Of a stretch of 64,000 bases of DNA, positions 21,616 to 34,295 are shown in pieces. Position numbers and translations under genes: made by a program. The stretch's first letter is position 1, and the number at the start of each line of letters is the position of its first letter. The DNA comes from Adiantum capillus-veneris (taxonomy: Eukaryota > Streptophyta > Polypodiopsida > Polypodiales > Pteridaceae): NCBI GenBank assembly GCA_014529385.2, contig CM043942.1:58405340-58469339 (forward strand), given 5' to 3'. The notes under the pieces were generated by a model that searched no databases, was not told the origin of the DNA, and saw nothing but the letters and a program-made list of their open reading frames with translations.

Positions 21616-24600
21616 ATGCACTTACGCTCTAGGCGGGTGCTAGAACACGAGCATATTGAGGGTGCCTCTGTTCATACGGACACCGATTACCCATCCACGA
21701 TAGGCTCTAGACCCTCAGCGGGGACACAAGGTAGCACCACCCAAGACCCTAAAATAGCCGCTAGTGATTCCTCCTCCGACTCAGAAATCATGGGAGCATA
21801 CCCTACCCAAAACACTGAGAGGGAAGGCCATGCACCTCCCGAAGCTCCACAGCCTAGTACTAGTATGTTTAGCCGTTTCATGGAAACATTAGGTAGAGCT
21901 ACTCGCTTGGAACCTGATGCAAATGAAGCACACGAAGGGGGTGGGGAAGTGGACTCTCCTTTCACATCGCACGTGGACCCCACACCCCCAAAGAGTGTCC
22001 ATGTGGATATCCTGCCAACTTCTTACCAAGAAGGCCCTGTTGAGCTGCCTCCTTCAGAAGTTCCCTCTAGAGTATCGTTGGTGACAAGTAAAACCACGGG
22101 GAGCAACATTGCTTCTACCTCACAAGAAACCGTTAACACGTCGACTCTAGAAGGATTGTTCATTAACGATCATTGGACATACGACCTCCACACTGAGGTG
22201 TTGACAGATCTACACTCTGGCCACGCCTACCATGTAGGATGGATAGAGATTGTACAATCCACCTCTAGGGCCACGAGCATCGAAGATCAACAGAAAATGA
22301 TCTGTAATGTTATCCATGGCATTATTCAATCAGAAAGGCAAAACCGAGGGGTAAATATACTCTCAACTGGCCCCATGAGATTTCTGGATACTAGCAAGGC
22401 TCAACAGCCTACTCTATCACAAATGGAGACTCCTCTAATGAGCCCCATGGACCCATCTTACGTCATTTCACCTGGGGTCTCTATGCAATCTGAGCCTCCG
22501 AGCGACAACTTTAGCTTCCCTAACTTGGCTCAACCCTCTATTAAGGAAAACACAGTGCTCACTCCAGGGATAAGCCTGACAGAGAATGTACCGATGACAT
22601 CTACGGTTAGCGCAGTGCCACTACCTAGTGTCGTAGTACCTAATATGGGGCCTCGACCGTATGTGCCTCTAGCCCCTTATGCACACATGGCTCCCACACC
22701 TCCAATTGTACCACTTGTTTATGCTCCTCGAGTGCCGCTCCCTAGCCCATATCCGAGTGGACCTATGCCCGGTTATGTTCCATATCCTGCATCATCCACA
22801 CATATGCCAAGATCGGTACCCGTCCCTCTCCCACATATGATTCCAAGAGTACCTCCACCGTCCCTGCCTCCTCACATAGGTGACTTGGCAGCGTTTGCTC
22901 AAACCATAGGTCGATCTATCTCGGAAAATATCCGTCATGCATCTGATAGAGAGCCTAGAAGTAAGGCAGTACAAATTGCCAAACTCACGCAAAAATTCAA
23001 TGGGGGCGAAGATGCTAGAAAACACATTGAAGTGTTTGAACAAGTATGTGATTCCTTAGGGGAACGCAACGAACTACATAAGTGCAATGCCTTAAGCTTG
23101 ACATTAAGTGGGAAGGCTGGAGATTGGTATACCCTAAGGGTGGACGAGAAAACAATCTACCCTACCCTTCGAAGGTTGTTTCTAAAGGAGTACATACGAG
23201 AAGGTGTGCTTTGGGGTGTAGCATCTCAGCTACAGAAGGCCGAATGTAAGGAAGGAGAGTCAGCAAGGGACTTCATTAGTCGTCTAAAGCACTTAAACTC
23301 TCGCAACCCTGTAAATGAGCGCTTCAACAATAACCAACCGCTTGATCGATTCATTCGAGGGTTGAGGAATGAAGGAATCTATAATGGACTAGTGATTAGA
23401 GGTATCACAACCTGGGAAGATGTCACTGCCAATGCAATCCAATTAGAGGACAACTTGATGATAGTAGGCATGAGGGTGTCTACTGACACGAGATCCACTA
23501 GCTCACAAGCCATTGAGTATGAACCCATGACTGCAAAACCCATTGCCAATGAGCCAAAGGTATTTGAGACATTCTTGACAGACCTCACCAAGGCAATCCA
23601 AGAGTCTCTTAAGGATAATCGACCCCCTCAAAATAGTCACATGTATCCAAGAAGGGAGCAACAATGGTGTTCCATTTGCTTAGGTCCACATAGCACTAGT
23701 GAGTGCCCTACGTTTAGAGTAAAATTTAATGGAACTTGCAACGCATGTGGTAGGTATGGTCACCAAGCTAAGGATTGTTTAATGATCAAACGTATGATGG
23801 CAAATAGACCACCTGTAGCCTGGACGGATGCACCTCGAGCTCCTGTATTGATGCCTGCTCCACCTGTTGAGCAACTACCGCAACACATGGTCCCTAGATC
23901 TCAAAATGTTGTACAAGCTACACCGCTACCACCTCCTGTGCTAGGACCGCAGCCCTCGCATCCAAGAGTCGCCCCTATGAACCAAGTGGGTTGCGAGCCA
24001 ACTAATGCTTATGCGGATGGCTGTGAGGAGGAAATAGACACTAGTATTGCCTACGGACTTGATACATTGGAAGAGTGTCCTATATACTACATGGAAGATT
24101 GTTGGGGGCAAGTCAAGCCGGTTTATCAAGCTGCTACTCTCGCATCCAGAGGTTAAAATATCAACACCCAGGCTAGGAGGCCACCTCTTCAATGCTACGC
24201 GTGTGGTGGACCACATCGGGCAGCGGAGTGCCCTATTAGGCTGCAAAAGAATGCTGTACAAATGCAAATGAATCAAGGGAGCACGTCTGCAATGCCAATA
24301 CTCACATGTAATCGTTGTGGCATAGATCACTTGATTGCCCAATGCCCCTATAACCCAAATGCGCCTAAAATCACAACCCTAAATTTAGTCGAAATTGCTA
24401 GTGTGACATCCCCAATACCACCCGTCGCACCCGCTTATGCGATTACACGGTCCATGCTTCAAGGGCCAGGCCATATCCTCAAAGAGAGAGATACCGCGTC
24501 AGTTATCCAAGCAAAGAAAAAGAAGACACGAAGGAAGAGGTCGCAAAATATGGGAAATTCAAAGCCAAGTTCCAAAAAAAACATAGGAACAGGAGATGAC

Positions 24601-26793
24601 CCCGTGTATATGAATGACCTCGAGGATGATTCAGATTCAATCGAGACAATGGAGACTAGAACCAATACCACAAAGGGAAAGACCGACAAAGAAAACCGTA
24701 ACATGGAACCAAATGAAAACCGAATAAGAGAAAACCATAAAGAGCCTTTGAAAACACCACAAGTGTTTCCAAATCCAATCCAAGACCCCCAAGATAAACT
24801 GCAGGGGCAAAAAGGGAAGAATCGTAAAAAGAAGATTGGGATGTACCCAAACCCAGTAGACGAGATTGAGCAGGTGAAACATCTAAGAGGTTCAGTGGAG
24901 GAGACTCAAAGGAAACTAGAACCAGAACCCATGCATGCCAAAATTCATGACACAGTGTTTCCCACGCAAGTTCATCCACCCCACATGAACCATAGACCGT
25001 TAGCCATATCTAGTATCATCCAAGAAGGGAGTGAGGACGGGACATCAGAAAGTGAGCATACACCCTTCTTGTTGGAAAGGATGTTTAACGAAGGAATACC
25101 TGATCCCATTGAGGAATATGAGATACCATCCTCACCAGTTCCTAGTCAAGGACCTACACCCTGCAAAATGCCAATGAATGTTGCCAAACTAGTGGACTTC
25201 ATGTCTTCTGAGGTCCAAACCACGATCATAGCAAAGCTGTATGGAGATCCTGAGTTATTCCTTGCACTTCGAGCATTCCTTAACGGAGAGCTACGAACGG
25301 GATTACCGCAGTTTGCGCAACCAAATAGACCTGACTCGATTATGATTGATGAGGAAAATCATGTGCAATCACTTGACTTAGATGGACACGAGTCCGTGAT
25401 CGAGGTACCCATTAACGAATTAGGGCAGTATTTTGAAGGCGACGAGTCTAATGCGACCCTACCCATCACTACCAAGGGATTAACTATAAAGGGAATTCTT
25501 GATGGTGGTGCGGGAGTTAGCATCGTTGCAAAATATTGTTGGGAATCCATGGGAAAACCCCGCCTCAGTGTTACTAACATTGTGGTAAAGATGGCAAATG
25601 GTACCATAGCCAAACCTATGGGGATGCTCAAGGATCTTAAGATCAAAGTTCTAGGACACAAGGTACGGCATACATTCATTGTAATGGATTTCTCTAAACA
25701 CCTTATGTCATATGAAATGATTTTAGGAAGACCATTCATGAGGGAAGCACAAATGGTTCATGATTGGTCTAAAAATCATGTCTATTTGCAATTCCAAGAC
25801 TATGTCCTTAGAGTGGATTTGGTGACTGGTAAGGTACACCCCTTAGGGAGTAAAACCATTATTGATCATCGCTCTGACACCACAGTTCACTCGGCCCCAC
25901 TACAATATTGTTACACTTGTAAGAAGGATACAGACATTGGCCAAGATTCTCCTTATATGGATATCCTACCTGGGATGACTGAGTCGGACAATGTGGATTG
26001 GGTCCACCTAGCAGCAACCATAGACACTTGGGGAAATAGGGGGACGACCTGGGTAACACCTGAGGGGGATGAAATGCCTGTACCCTTAAATATGCTACAA
26101 GCAATGCATATCGCTTCCGACAAGACTCATCCTAATGTAACGAAGAAAACATACAAGTGGGTCCCTAAAGCTTCTTTAGTGACCATAGCTAGTGCTAAAA
26201 AACAGAAGCCTTGTAAGAAACGTACCACTCACTCCAAGAAAAGTAAGCAAATGTTGCGATGGATCCCTAAACGACTATTGGAAGCCCAAGGCTACTATCA
26301 AGGAAATGAAAAAATCTGGGTGCCAAAACGTAGATTGCGCTCTTACCTGTCACCTGACCCAAGTGAGCCCAATCTTATGGCTCCAAAACAAATTGAAAAT
26401 CGTGGAAAGGAAAAAATCACGGAATGCGACACACCTAGTCCAGAGCTAGTTTGGGTACCAAAGAAAGAACGATTTGTTCCACCTAGCTCAGGAACAGGAA
26501 AAGCAAATGAAGCTTCTTGCTCTTCATGTAGTTCCTATACGGAAATAGAAGCTTCTACACAGCCTCCATCTATAGTAGTGGACCTCCATGAAGCTACAAA
26601 AGAATCCACACCTCCCAGTGTTCAAGAATCACCTGATGAACCACTTCAAGTTCGATCCTGGGAGAGTACCTTACCACCCTTGCAACTTGACGAGGCACCT
26701 AGGGTAATAGAAAACTACTGGCAAAAATCTCCACCTATTACCAGCTGGAACAATTGGTTTCAAAGGGTGACAAGCTCATTTCAAACGGTATGA
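21616..26793 (+). CDS. Element F gag-protease polyprotein, one in-frame TAA
   Basis: The first ATG (21616) opens M-H-L-R-S-R-R-V-L, matching the start of element G. A Pro-rich stretch (about residues 340-420) precedes a retrotransposon gag core (about 22980-23460, W-Y-T-L, R-F-I-R-G-L). Four zinc knuckles follow: 23668-23706 (CX2CX3HX4C), 23737-23778 (CX2CX4HX4C), 24193-24231 and 24307-24345 (both CX2CX3HX4C). TAA at 24154-24156 lies between knuckles 2 and 3, and the same frame stays open from 24157 to 26793. A Lys-rich region leads to a protease with I-L-D-G-G-A-G-V-S-I (about 25497) and I-L-G-R-P-F-M (about 25720). The tail has four W-(V/I)-P-K motifs. The TAA may be a decayed CAA codon or a readthrough signal. 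No polymerase follows. Confidence 0.88.
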
Positions 26794-28425
26794 TCTACCT
26801 AAGGAAGGGGGGAGTGTTTGCTGACTGTCATCATTCATTTGTTTCCCTCTCAACCTCCCTCCCTGACCTCTATATCTCCCAATCTTAGGGAATGTACATA
26901 TAAAGCTTTATACTCACAAAAAAAACAAAAAAACAAAAAGAGCAAGAGCAATTAGCAAACAAGTATGCACATTAAAAGTCAAAACATTGACTCAGACCTA
27001 CACATGTCACATCTGGTACAGTGAAACAGAAACCTATGCCATAAAACACCTTTGATCCTCATCACTTGAGTGATGGAGGGTAGGTAAGATTAGTACGATA
27101 GGAGTGTTTCTGTTTTAGAGTTGAGAGATTAGCGAAGTTCTCTTTTCCCACCAGTGTGCCTCCTGGAGGTATTCCTTTTGTTTCCTAGTGTGTATAGGAG
27201 CGTGTTGCTATTGATTGGATTTGGACCTTCATGGAACCTTTCTCTCGTTCACACTTCAAATCAAGCGCGACCATCAACACAAACAGGTGTTTTATGTCCA
27301 TTAGCATTGCCCTTATCTTTTTGCATCCATGTTTGTCTGCTTTGATTGTGATTGGTAGCATAATATTCAGCGCATTGGCTTAGTATCAAACATTTAATTC
27401 AATGTAATGTTTTGTCATAATCACTTGTCTAGGTTTAAAAATCAAGCAATCCGACTAAGCTAGTTTGACCAAGCTAGGTATTAGAAATCTTCTCTTAATA
27501 CCATGGGGAATTCCTTCCTAATAAGCAATGGTTACTTAGGTTCTTAATCCGATTTAGGCAGCATTGTGTGAAATGTACTAGGGCTTTCTAGTGGGCTTAA
27601 CCCTATTGACCTTTAGCTTAAGTATTATAAAGGGAGTTTACTAATGTGATGAGCCTGGGGAGGGTAACACTGTTATATGACCCCCCAAAGTTACAAAATT
27701 AAAATGCTGAAAATGAACAAACAAAAAATCAAAGTGCCACAATGTAAAATTTTAAGCTGGAAGAGAAATCCCTGCTTAAATTGGTACTTCACTCACATGT
27801 ATCGCCTATGGTACTAGAGCCCTGGAGGTTCCCAGTATGGGCGCTTTTCCTTGAAAAGCAAAAAACCCAAGGCATACAAAATAAGCACACACATCATAAT
27901 TGAATCAATGTGAAAAGACTTTGGGGGGTCAAAGAAAAAGTAATCAGTCAGGCGATGATTTCATGAGAAATTCCTTTTATCGTAGCTTAACTACAAGGTC
28001 TTCTAGGTATAGCCTCTAGTCAGCCCTCGAACATCAAATACTTGGCTCTCGCGATTAAACAACTTAATTGACCAGAAAAAATTGAGAAGTTACCCATGGT
28101 ATTAATAGTCGAGCTCTAGTGCCTTTTGATTGTTAAATTAGCGACCCTGGACTTGTTTAATTTTTTACCTTTACATCTGTTTATGCATTTGATTATATTG
28201 CAATTCAATGTTTATTGCTGACAAATTGTCTAAAATTCTGTTACCAATCAATTAGTCTGTCTAAAATTGCATGTGATTTTTAATTGTATATGAGAATGCA
28301 ATTACTGTGGCAATGTTGTTTGATTTTGCAGTGATTGAAGAAGGCTACGCACATCCATGTCGACTGCTATCCTATCTCGACGAACGAGCTTCAACTGGAT
28401 AGCTTCCGAGGACGGAATCTACATC
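26794..28425 (+). other. Element F 3' noncoding region with an internal purine tract
   Basis: No ORF of note. AAGGAAGGGGGGAG at 26801-26814 is followed by TGTTTGCTG and looks like a second PPT plus LTR start. The real PPT at 28426-28436 shares GGAAGGGGGG. The remainder is AT-rich with no recognised domain. Confidence 0.7.
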
Positions 28426-28436
28426 AGGAAGGGGGG
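28426..28436 (+). promoter_or_regulatory. Polypurine tract of element F
   Basis: AGGAAGGGGGG two bases before the 3' LTR TG. Confidence 0.85.
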
Positions 28437-28438
28437 CA

Positions 28439-29083
<645 letters not shown>

Positions 29084-29142
29084 TCTCCTTCTCTCTCTCT
29101 CTCACTCTCCGTCTGTGGTGTTCCCCGATCCCCTTCAAAACC
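29084..29142 (+). mobile_element. Right TSD of F, end of element K LTR, right TSD of K
   Basis: 29084-29088 TCTCC is the F duplication. 29089-29137 completes the K LTR and ends CTTCA. 29138-29142 AAACC pairs with GAACC at 16577-16581. The element E pol frame resumes at once. Confidence 0.75.
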
Positions 29143-30290
29143 TGGTCTTTGCCCTGGTGTCTGCTCTCTTCGTGGCATTGCTCCAGTACCATCCCTATCT
29201 CCTCTTTGTATAGCACCCTTCTAAGCACTCCATCACGCCCATAGTTCATGAGATCTTCACCTACCAATGTGAATTTGCGGGCCTTTTGCACCACTCTTCT
29301 CTTTTCCAGCTTGGACAAACCCTCTGAACATTGCCTTGTACCCAAAAAACCTTCAATCTCCTTTAGAGTCTCCCTACCTGCATCAGTGGCTGGGGCCACA
29401 TACAGACCTGCAACATGCACCTGCACTTTGCTGCTAGCTAGTTGATCCGCCTCTTGGTTCTGCTCGCTTCTCACATGCTTGAATTGGACTTCTTCAAAAG
29501 ACTTCAACATCTTTTTGATGGAAAAGAACCAATGCTTCAAAGAATCGCTCTTTACATGCCATTGGCCTAACAATTTCTTGATAACTAGCAATGCATCTCC
29601 TTTCACCACCAACCTTGAAATGCCGAACTCTATGCACTGCTTTAAACCCAAATGCAGAGTGAGATACTCCGCCTCATTATTGGTGTGGACATCCTCTAGA
29701 TCATATGCCTTTGAAAATATCGTTTTGCCGTGTGGGTCGTGTATCACCACACCTCCTCCTGCTTTCTGCACTACCCTTCGATATGCTCCGTCCAACCACA
29801 TTGTAAAAGCATTCTGCCAGTCGGGTTCCTCCTTAGCTTCATCTCGTACCACTCTTGGATAGGCCGGTAAGTCGACGGCCTTACTGACGAGAATGTCTGC
29901 CAGGTGAGATTGACTCGTGTGATCCACCTTGAACTCAAACTCGAACTCTTGTAGCTCTAACACCCACTTCATAATTCTTCTCCCTGGCTTCAAATGTAGC
30001 ACTACCTCTGGCAATAGATTATTAGCCATCAACACAAAAAACTTACGCACAATCAAATGGACTTTGAACCTTCGGCAAGCAAAGACCAAAGCCATCACCC
30101 ATTGCTCTGCCTCGGTGTAGGTAGCCTCTCCTAGGCTAATCACCCTGCTCTCGAAATATATCGGCTTGTAAATTCTCCCTACCTTTTGCAGCAAAACCGC
30201 TCCAATAGCAATTGTGCCCACTGTCATAGACACATAAAAGTCGTCCTCTCGATTGGGAGGACACACTGCTGGCAACTGACACAAAATCTC
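29143..30290 (-). pseudogene. Element E RNase H, second (archaeal-type) RNase H and start of integrase zinc finger
   Basis: Minus strand, open from just after a TAA (30291-30293). The RT-linked RNase H (about 30260-29880) is recognisable from A-I-G-A-V-L-L-Q, Y-T-E-A-E-Q and S-H-L-A-D. The usual first Asp (D-A-S) reads M-T-V and the T-D position reads A-N-N, so two catalytic Asp are lost. An additional RNase H (about 29800-29430) keeps W-L-D-G-A, N-N-E-A-E-Y, K-G-D-A-L-L-V-I and Q-E-A-D-Q-L-A, i.e. all four acidic residues. The order RT, RNase H, second RNase H, integrase defines the Tat lineage. It ends in H-E-E-S-R-H, the first half of the integrase zinc finger, where K is inserted. Confidence 0.88.
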
Positions 30291-30293
30291 TTA

Positions 30294-31313
30294 AACCCTA
30301 TCAAAAGCCTCTTGAGCTTCCTCATCCCACTCAGAACCATCCACTTGCTGAGCCCTCTTTTGAAGAGGATGCACATATTGCGACAGCATCCAAAAGAAAC
30401 GTGACAAATACTTCAACTTATGGACAAATGAAGCCAAACCTTGAGCATCTGATGGCGGCTCCATCAACACCAACGTCTTCACCTTTTGGGGATCCGCCTC
30501 TATACCGTTTTGCGACACCACACCACCTAACAGTTGTGCTCGAGACTGTGCTAGCTTGCACTTCTTGGGATTCAACTGACCTCCCTCTTCATCAAGCCTT
30601 TGAAAGCATAACTGGAGCTTCGATAGGTGCTCCACCCTTGAACTGTAGCAGCCGATATCATCCATGAAGACCCTAATAAAGCGGCCCAAGTATGGACCAA
30701 ATACCCTGTTCATCCAACCTTGGAAGGTGGCGTATGCATTCACCAATCCGAATGGCATCCTACAGTAAGCGAAACAACCCCATGGAGATATGAACGTGGT
30801 CTTCAGCTAGTCTTCAAGCGCAATCCCTATCTGAAAGTACCCTGAAAAGACATCCATAATAGAGTATCTCTCATGCCCAGCCACCTAGTTTAGGCTTTCA
30901 TCTTGAAACGGCAATGGATAGTGATTCCTCCTGGTCGCAGAATTCAATGGCTTGTAGTTGACACACACTCTCCATTTCCCATTCTTTTTAGGGGTTATGA
31001 CCACTGGCAAGACCCACTCTTACTCCTTCATAGGATATATAATGCCCGCCTCCAACAACTTATTGATCTCCTACCAAAGGGCTTCCTTTTGAATTTCTCC
31101 TAGTCTTCTCAGCTTCTGTGCTTTAGACTTATGTCCCTCCTTAAGAACAATCTTGTGCTCCACCCCCTTTGCACCTCGCAAATGCTTGTACTCCATAGCA
31201 AATAGATTTGGATAGGATTCACACAGTTGAACATAGCCCTCCTTTTCCCCTTTGGTAAGGTCTTCACTTATCATACTCGAAATCTCCTCTATGCTTAAAC
31301 CATGAGCTTGACA
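30294..31313 (-). pseudogene. Element E reverse transcriptase
   Basis: The minus strand, read through stops, gives the pre-RT phrase Y-P-N-L-F-A, K-A-Q-K-L-R-R, fingers K-K-N-G-K-W-R-V-C-V, D-V-F-S-G-Y-F-Q-I, M-P-F-G-L-V-N-A and the catalytic F-M-D-D (30657-30668) with both Asp present. The thumb follows (L-K-Y-L-S-R-F-F-W). Stops: TAG at 31071, 30885 and 30807, TAA at 31020 and 30291. The first three stand where Gln is expected. The polymerase cannot be made. Confidence 0.88.
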
Positions 31314-31904
31314 CTACATACCTTCTTCTTTAGGTGGAGAGTCGTCTATGGTGACCACGACCAAGTCTGCATCTATCTTCAACATGTCATCCTCGCTCTC
31401 CTCTTCCTTTGTGCTAGTAGAGCCTTCATCATAGCCCGTCTCAGTCTCATACTCATAGCTTGTCGTGTCACCCTCATCTTTAACTACCATAGGATGAGAA
31501 CTGCTCTCCTTGGTCTTCAAATCAAGCACAATTTGTCTGCCTCTCTCTTTGTCAGGCAAAGTGAACACTTTGCTCTCCCAATCCTACTTTGCACCTATTG
31601 CCAAAAGCCATGGCCTACCCAAAATGATTGGATAAGCATTATCCCCTGCCTTCATCACGAAAAAGTCTATCAGGCACTCTATGCCCATCCCCTTGACCTT
31701 CACATCCTGTGCCACACCGAGACACTTGGCTTTCGTATGATTAGCCATCCTCATGCGCACATTTGAATTGACTACTGCCTTGACTCACGTCTCTTTCATG
31801 GTTGCTTCCATCATGACACAAACCTGTGCTCCACCGTCTATGTAAGCTTGTACCTGCATCCTCTTCTCTATAATTGCATCCACCAATGGAAGAATGTCTG
31901 TGGG
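31314..31904 (-). pseudogene. Element E protease and acidic linker
   Basis: Minus strand. A retropepsin domain has Y-I-D-G-G-A-Q-V-C-V (Asp-Gly-Gly codons at 31830-31838) and I-I-L-G-R-P-W-L (about 31610), followed by D-W-E-S-K. An acidic linker ends at TAG 31314-31316. Other stops: TGA 31785-31787 (Arg CGA expected) and TAG 31584-31586 (Gln expected). Element G is inserted just upstream of this domain at 31905. Confidence 0.85.
31900..31904. repeat. Left TSD of element G (GTGGG)
   Basis: GTGGG here and at 46652-46656. Joining the flanks over one copy gives continuous element E coding sequence in front of its protease. Confidence 0.95.
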
Positions 31905-32191
31905 TGTTGAGCCAGCAGAGGATCACACCCGCATTTTTGCTCACACCCATCATTATGTAACCATTGATTGTAATAAATGTCTTTCCGACATTAATTTTGA
32001 TTTGAGCCATTCATTAAGTAACGGGACTCAATTGAGTTTCCAGCCTGTAATCCCGACTTAATTTCACATGCTGATGTAAATAATTAGAGATGTTCTCACC
32101 TCCAAGGCTGAGGTATATAAGCCAAAGTTTTGTAACCTAAAAGGAGATTCAATTATTAATCAAAGTGAGTTTTTGAGCGCCGTGACTGTGT

Positions 32192-32242
<51 letters not shown>

Positions 32243-32866
32243 TTATCTCCTTGCTACGCGAGCTACGGGGCTGCCATTGGAGAAGCGACACCGCCATTGT
32301 GTTAGCAACGGTGAGAGCTACCCACAGATACCAAGAGTGCGCGCTATCGGCTTCTACGTGTGGTAAGTTCCTACGAGCTTCGGTGTGAGTTTTCTTCCAA
32401 CTCGTGTGTCGGAATAGAGCGTGCAGCATATCTATAGAACCACAACGAGTAGAGCTACACATTAGTACCATCGGGGTCAAGTTTCGGTCACCTGTATTTT
32501 TCGGCCTGTCTTCATACGCGTTTACCGCACGGAGTGGTTATAGGTTGATTTTGCAGTTCAAGTCTTTAGGGTGTTGTTCTTACCTAGTGTATAGACTTCC
32601 CCTTGAGTTTGAGATCGATTCAATGATTCTAGATCCTGTTTCGTATAGCATTCGTTCGTAGTACGGATTTCAGTCACTTGCGTATTTTAGAACTCAGATT
32701 TGATTTCCTTAGTAGTGATTGTCAGTAGAAGGTCGAGTAGGTGATTTGACACCCACCTAGTTGTTTCCATGCGCCTGCGGGTCAAGCTCCGTCCTCGTCT
32801 GACAAATTCTGTTGTTGGTTGAGTTCTTGCTATTTAGCTTCCGCTAGCGGCGTAACCGCCTTTACA
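31905..32866 (+). mobile_element. Element G 5' LTR
   Basis: 962 bp, TGTTGAGCC ... CGCCTTTACA. TATA box TATATAA at 32114-32120, an AATAAA at about 31971, and (GA)n at 32194-32240 in the transcribed part. Confidence 0.95.
32114..32120 (+). promoter_or_regulatory. TATA box of element G LTR
   Basis: TATATAA, preceded by GCTGAGG and followed by GCCAAAG. The 3' LTR has the same box at 45881-45887. Confidence 0.7.
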
Positions 32867-32868
32867 TT

Positions 32869-32886
32869 TGGCGCCGCTGCCGGGGA
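32869..32886 (+). promoter_or_regulatory. Primer-binding site of element G (tRNA-Asp)
   Basis: TGGCGCCGCTGCCGGGGA, two bases after the LTR end. One mismatch to the plant tRNA-Asp complement as I recall it. Identical to element F. Confidence 0.88.
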
Positions 32887-34295
32887 CGAGAGCCCTAAGT
32901 AGGTGACCTTAGACTAATCCTACGAGGTGAGTCGTATAAACTACTTTGTATACTTTAGTTAGAAAAGATCTAGGAGTGGTGGACTCCGAAGGTCTCGAGA
33001 GATACTAGGAAGTGGGGTATTCCTGGGTCTTCCGTGTTGACAGTATTTTTAGTTTAGCTTAGATTAGATTGTTTTTGATGGTGTTTAAGTGGTTGTTGAC
33101 ATAAAAAGCATTTGCTACTCCTTGTGTGGTAGTAAATCTCTTTATATTTTCAATTGCGAAAAATCCATTTTATGATTAGAAGTAGCTTAGGTAGGGCCTG
33201 ATTTGATCCTGATCTAGAGCTATCAATTGGTGTTCTATTAGCTTGATGTGTTTGATTGCATGTTAGATCACTGAAAAAGTCTCTTTGGTAGTGAAATATG
33301 CAATACACAAAGTTCAGAAAAAATTTCTGTGTAACTGATTGTTGCTGAGCACTTAAAAGAGCTATTGGAAGAGTTCTGTGCTGAAAAACTGGAAATCTGC
33401 AACTTTAGACATCATACGCGTATGATGTCTTAGGACCTAAACAGAGACTAAAATTGAAAATTTGACATTGCCAGAGTGTTTAGAAGGGGGGTTTACCCTA
33501 AGAATCAACTTAAAATAAGAGCATTAACACTCAAAGAAACCCAAAAAAGACAAGTCGGAGTCCAAGAAACGCAAAGAATAGGAAATTTTGGATTCAGATC
33601 TTGTTTTTACATTCAAACCTGACAAAAACACTTGAAACTCAATTATAAACATTGGAGAAGGCTTAAAACCAAAAATAGTCAAAATCTGGGAAAAAAGACA
33701 TCATACGCGTATAATGTCTTTTGGCACATCCACTACTTATTTTTGAAATCTGACCTGACAAGATTGTTACAAACACTGTTGGAAGCATAAATATCAAGTT
33801 TGGACCCAAATTGATGAAAAAGACATCATACGCGTATGATGTCTTTGACCTAATTTTGGACATATTTTGATACTTTGCTAACACAGATCCATTGTAATAG
33901 CTCTCTAGAGGTTATATTTCAAGTTTCATCCCATTTGGATAACAATTGACCCAAAAACAAGTCAAAAGCAGAAAATTGCCAAGAAAAGCCTGAACTAGCC
34001 ATAACTTGCTCAAACAGAGTTCAAACTGAATTTTGTGAGTGAACAGAGCATAAAGGGGTCACTGAGAGTGAGCATAACCAAAATAGTCAAAATCTATGAA
34101 AAAAGACATCATACGCATATAATGTCTTTTTCAGCATAACAGTAACAAAATTCTCACCTGATGAAACAGAAGATGTCCAACTGACAAGATTAAACAATTG
34201 ACCAAGTATCAGTCAGTTTGGATCAATTCTGACCACAAAAACTTGGGAAAAACAAATTGCCGAGACGGAAAAGCTACAGTCCTTTAGGGGAATTG
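32887..34295 (+). other. Element G leader with four copies of a large palindrome
   Basis: About 1.4 kb without a supported ORF. Palindromes built on AGACATCATACG and its reverse complement occur at 33407-33430 (perfect, 24 bp), 33693-33722 (one mismatched pair), 33819-33846 (perfect, 28 bp) and about 34098-34132 (diverged centre). Copies 2 and 4 also share about 30 bases of upstream flank (ATAGTCAAAATCT...). Confidence 0.85.

Noticed and set aside
25497-25520. D-G-G in the proteases of A, E, F and H as evidence of a dead active site
   Set aside because: Four separate elements share it. From memory, D-G-G is common in Tat-type plant proteases, so it is more likely a lineage form than decay.
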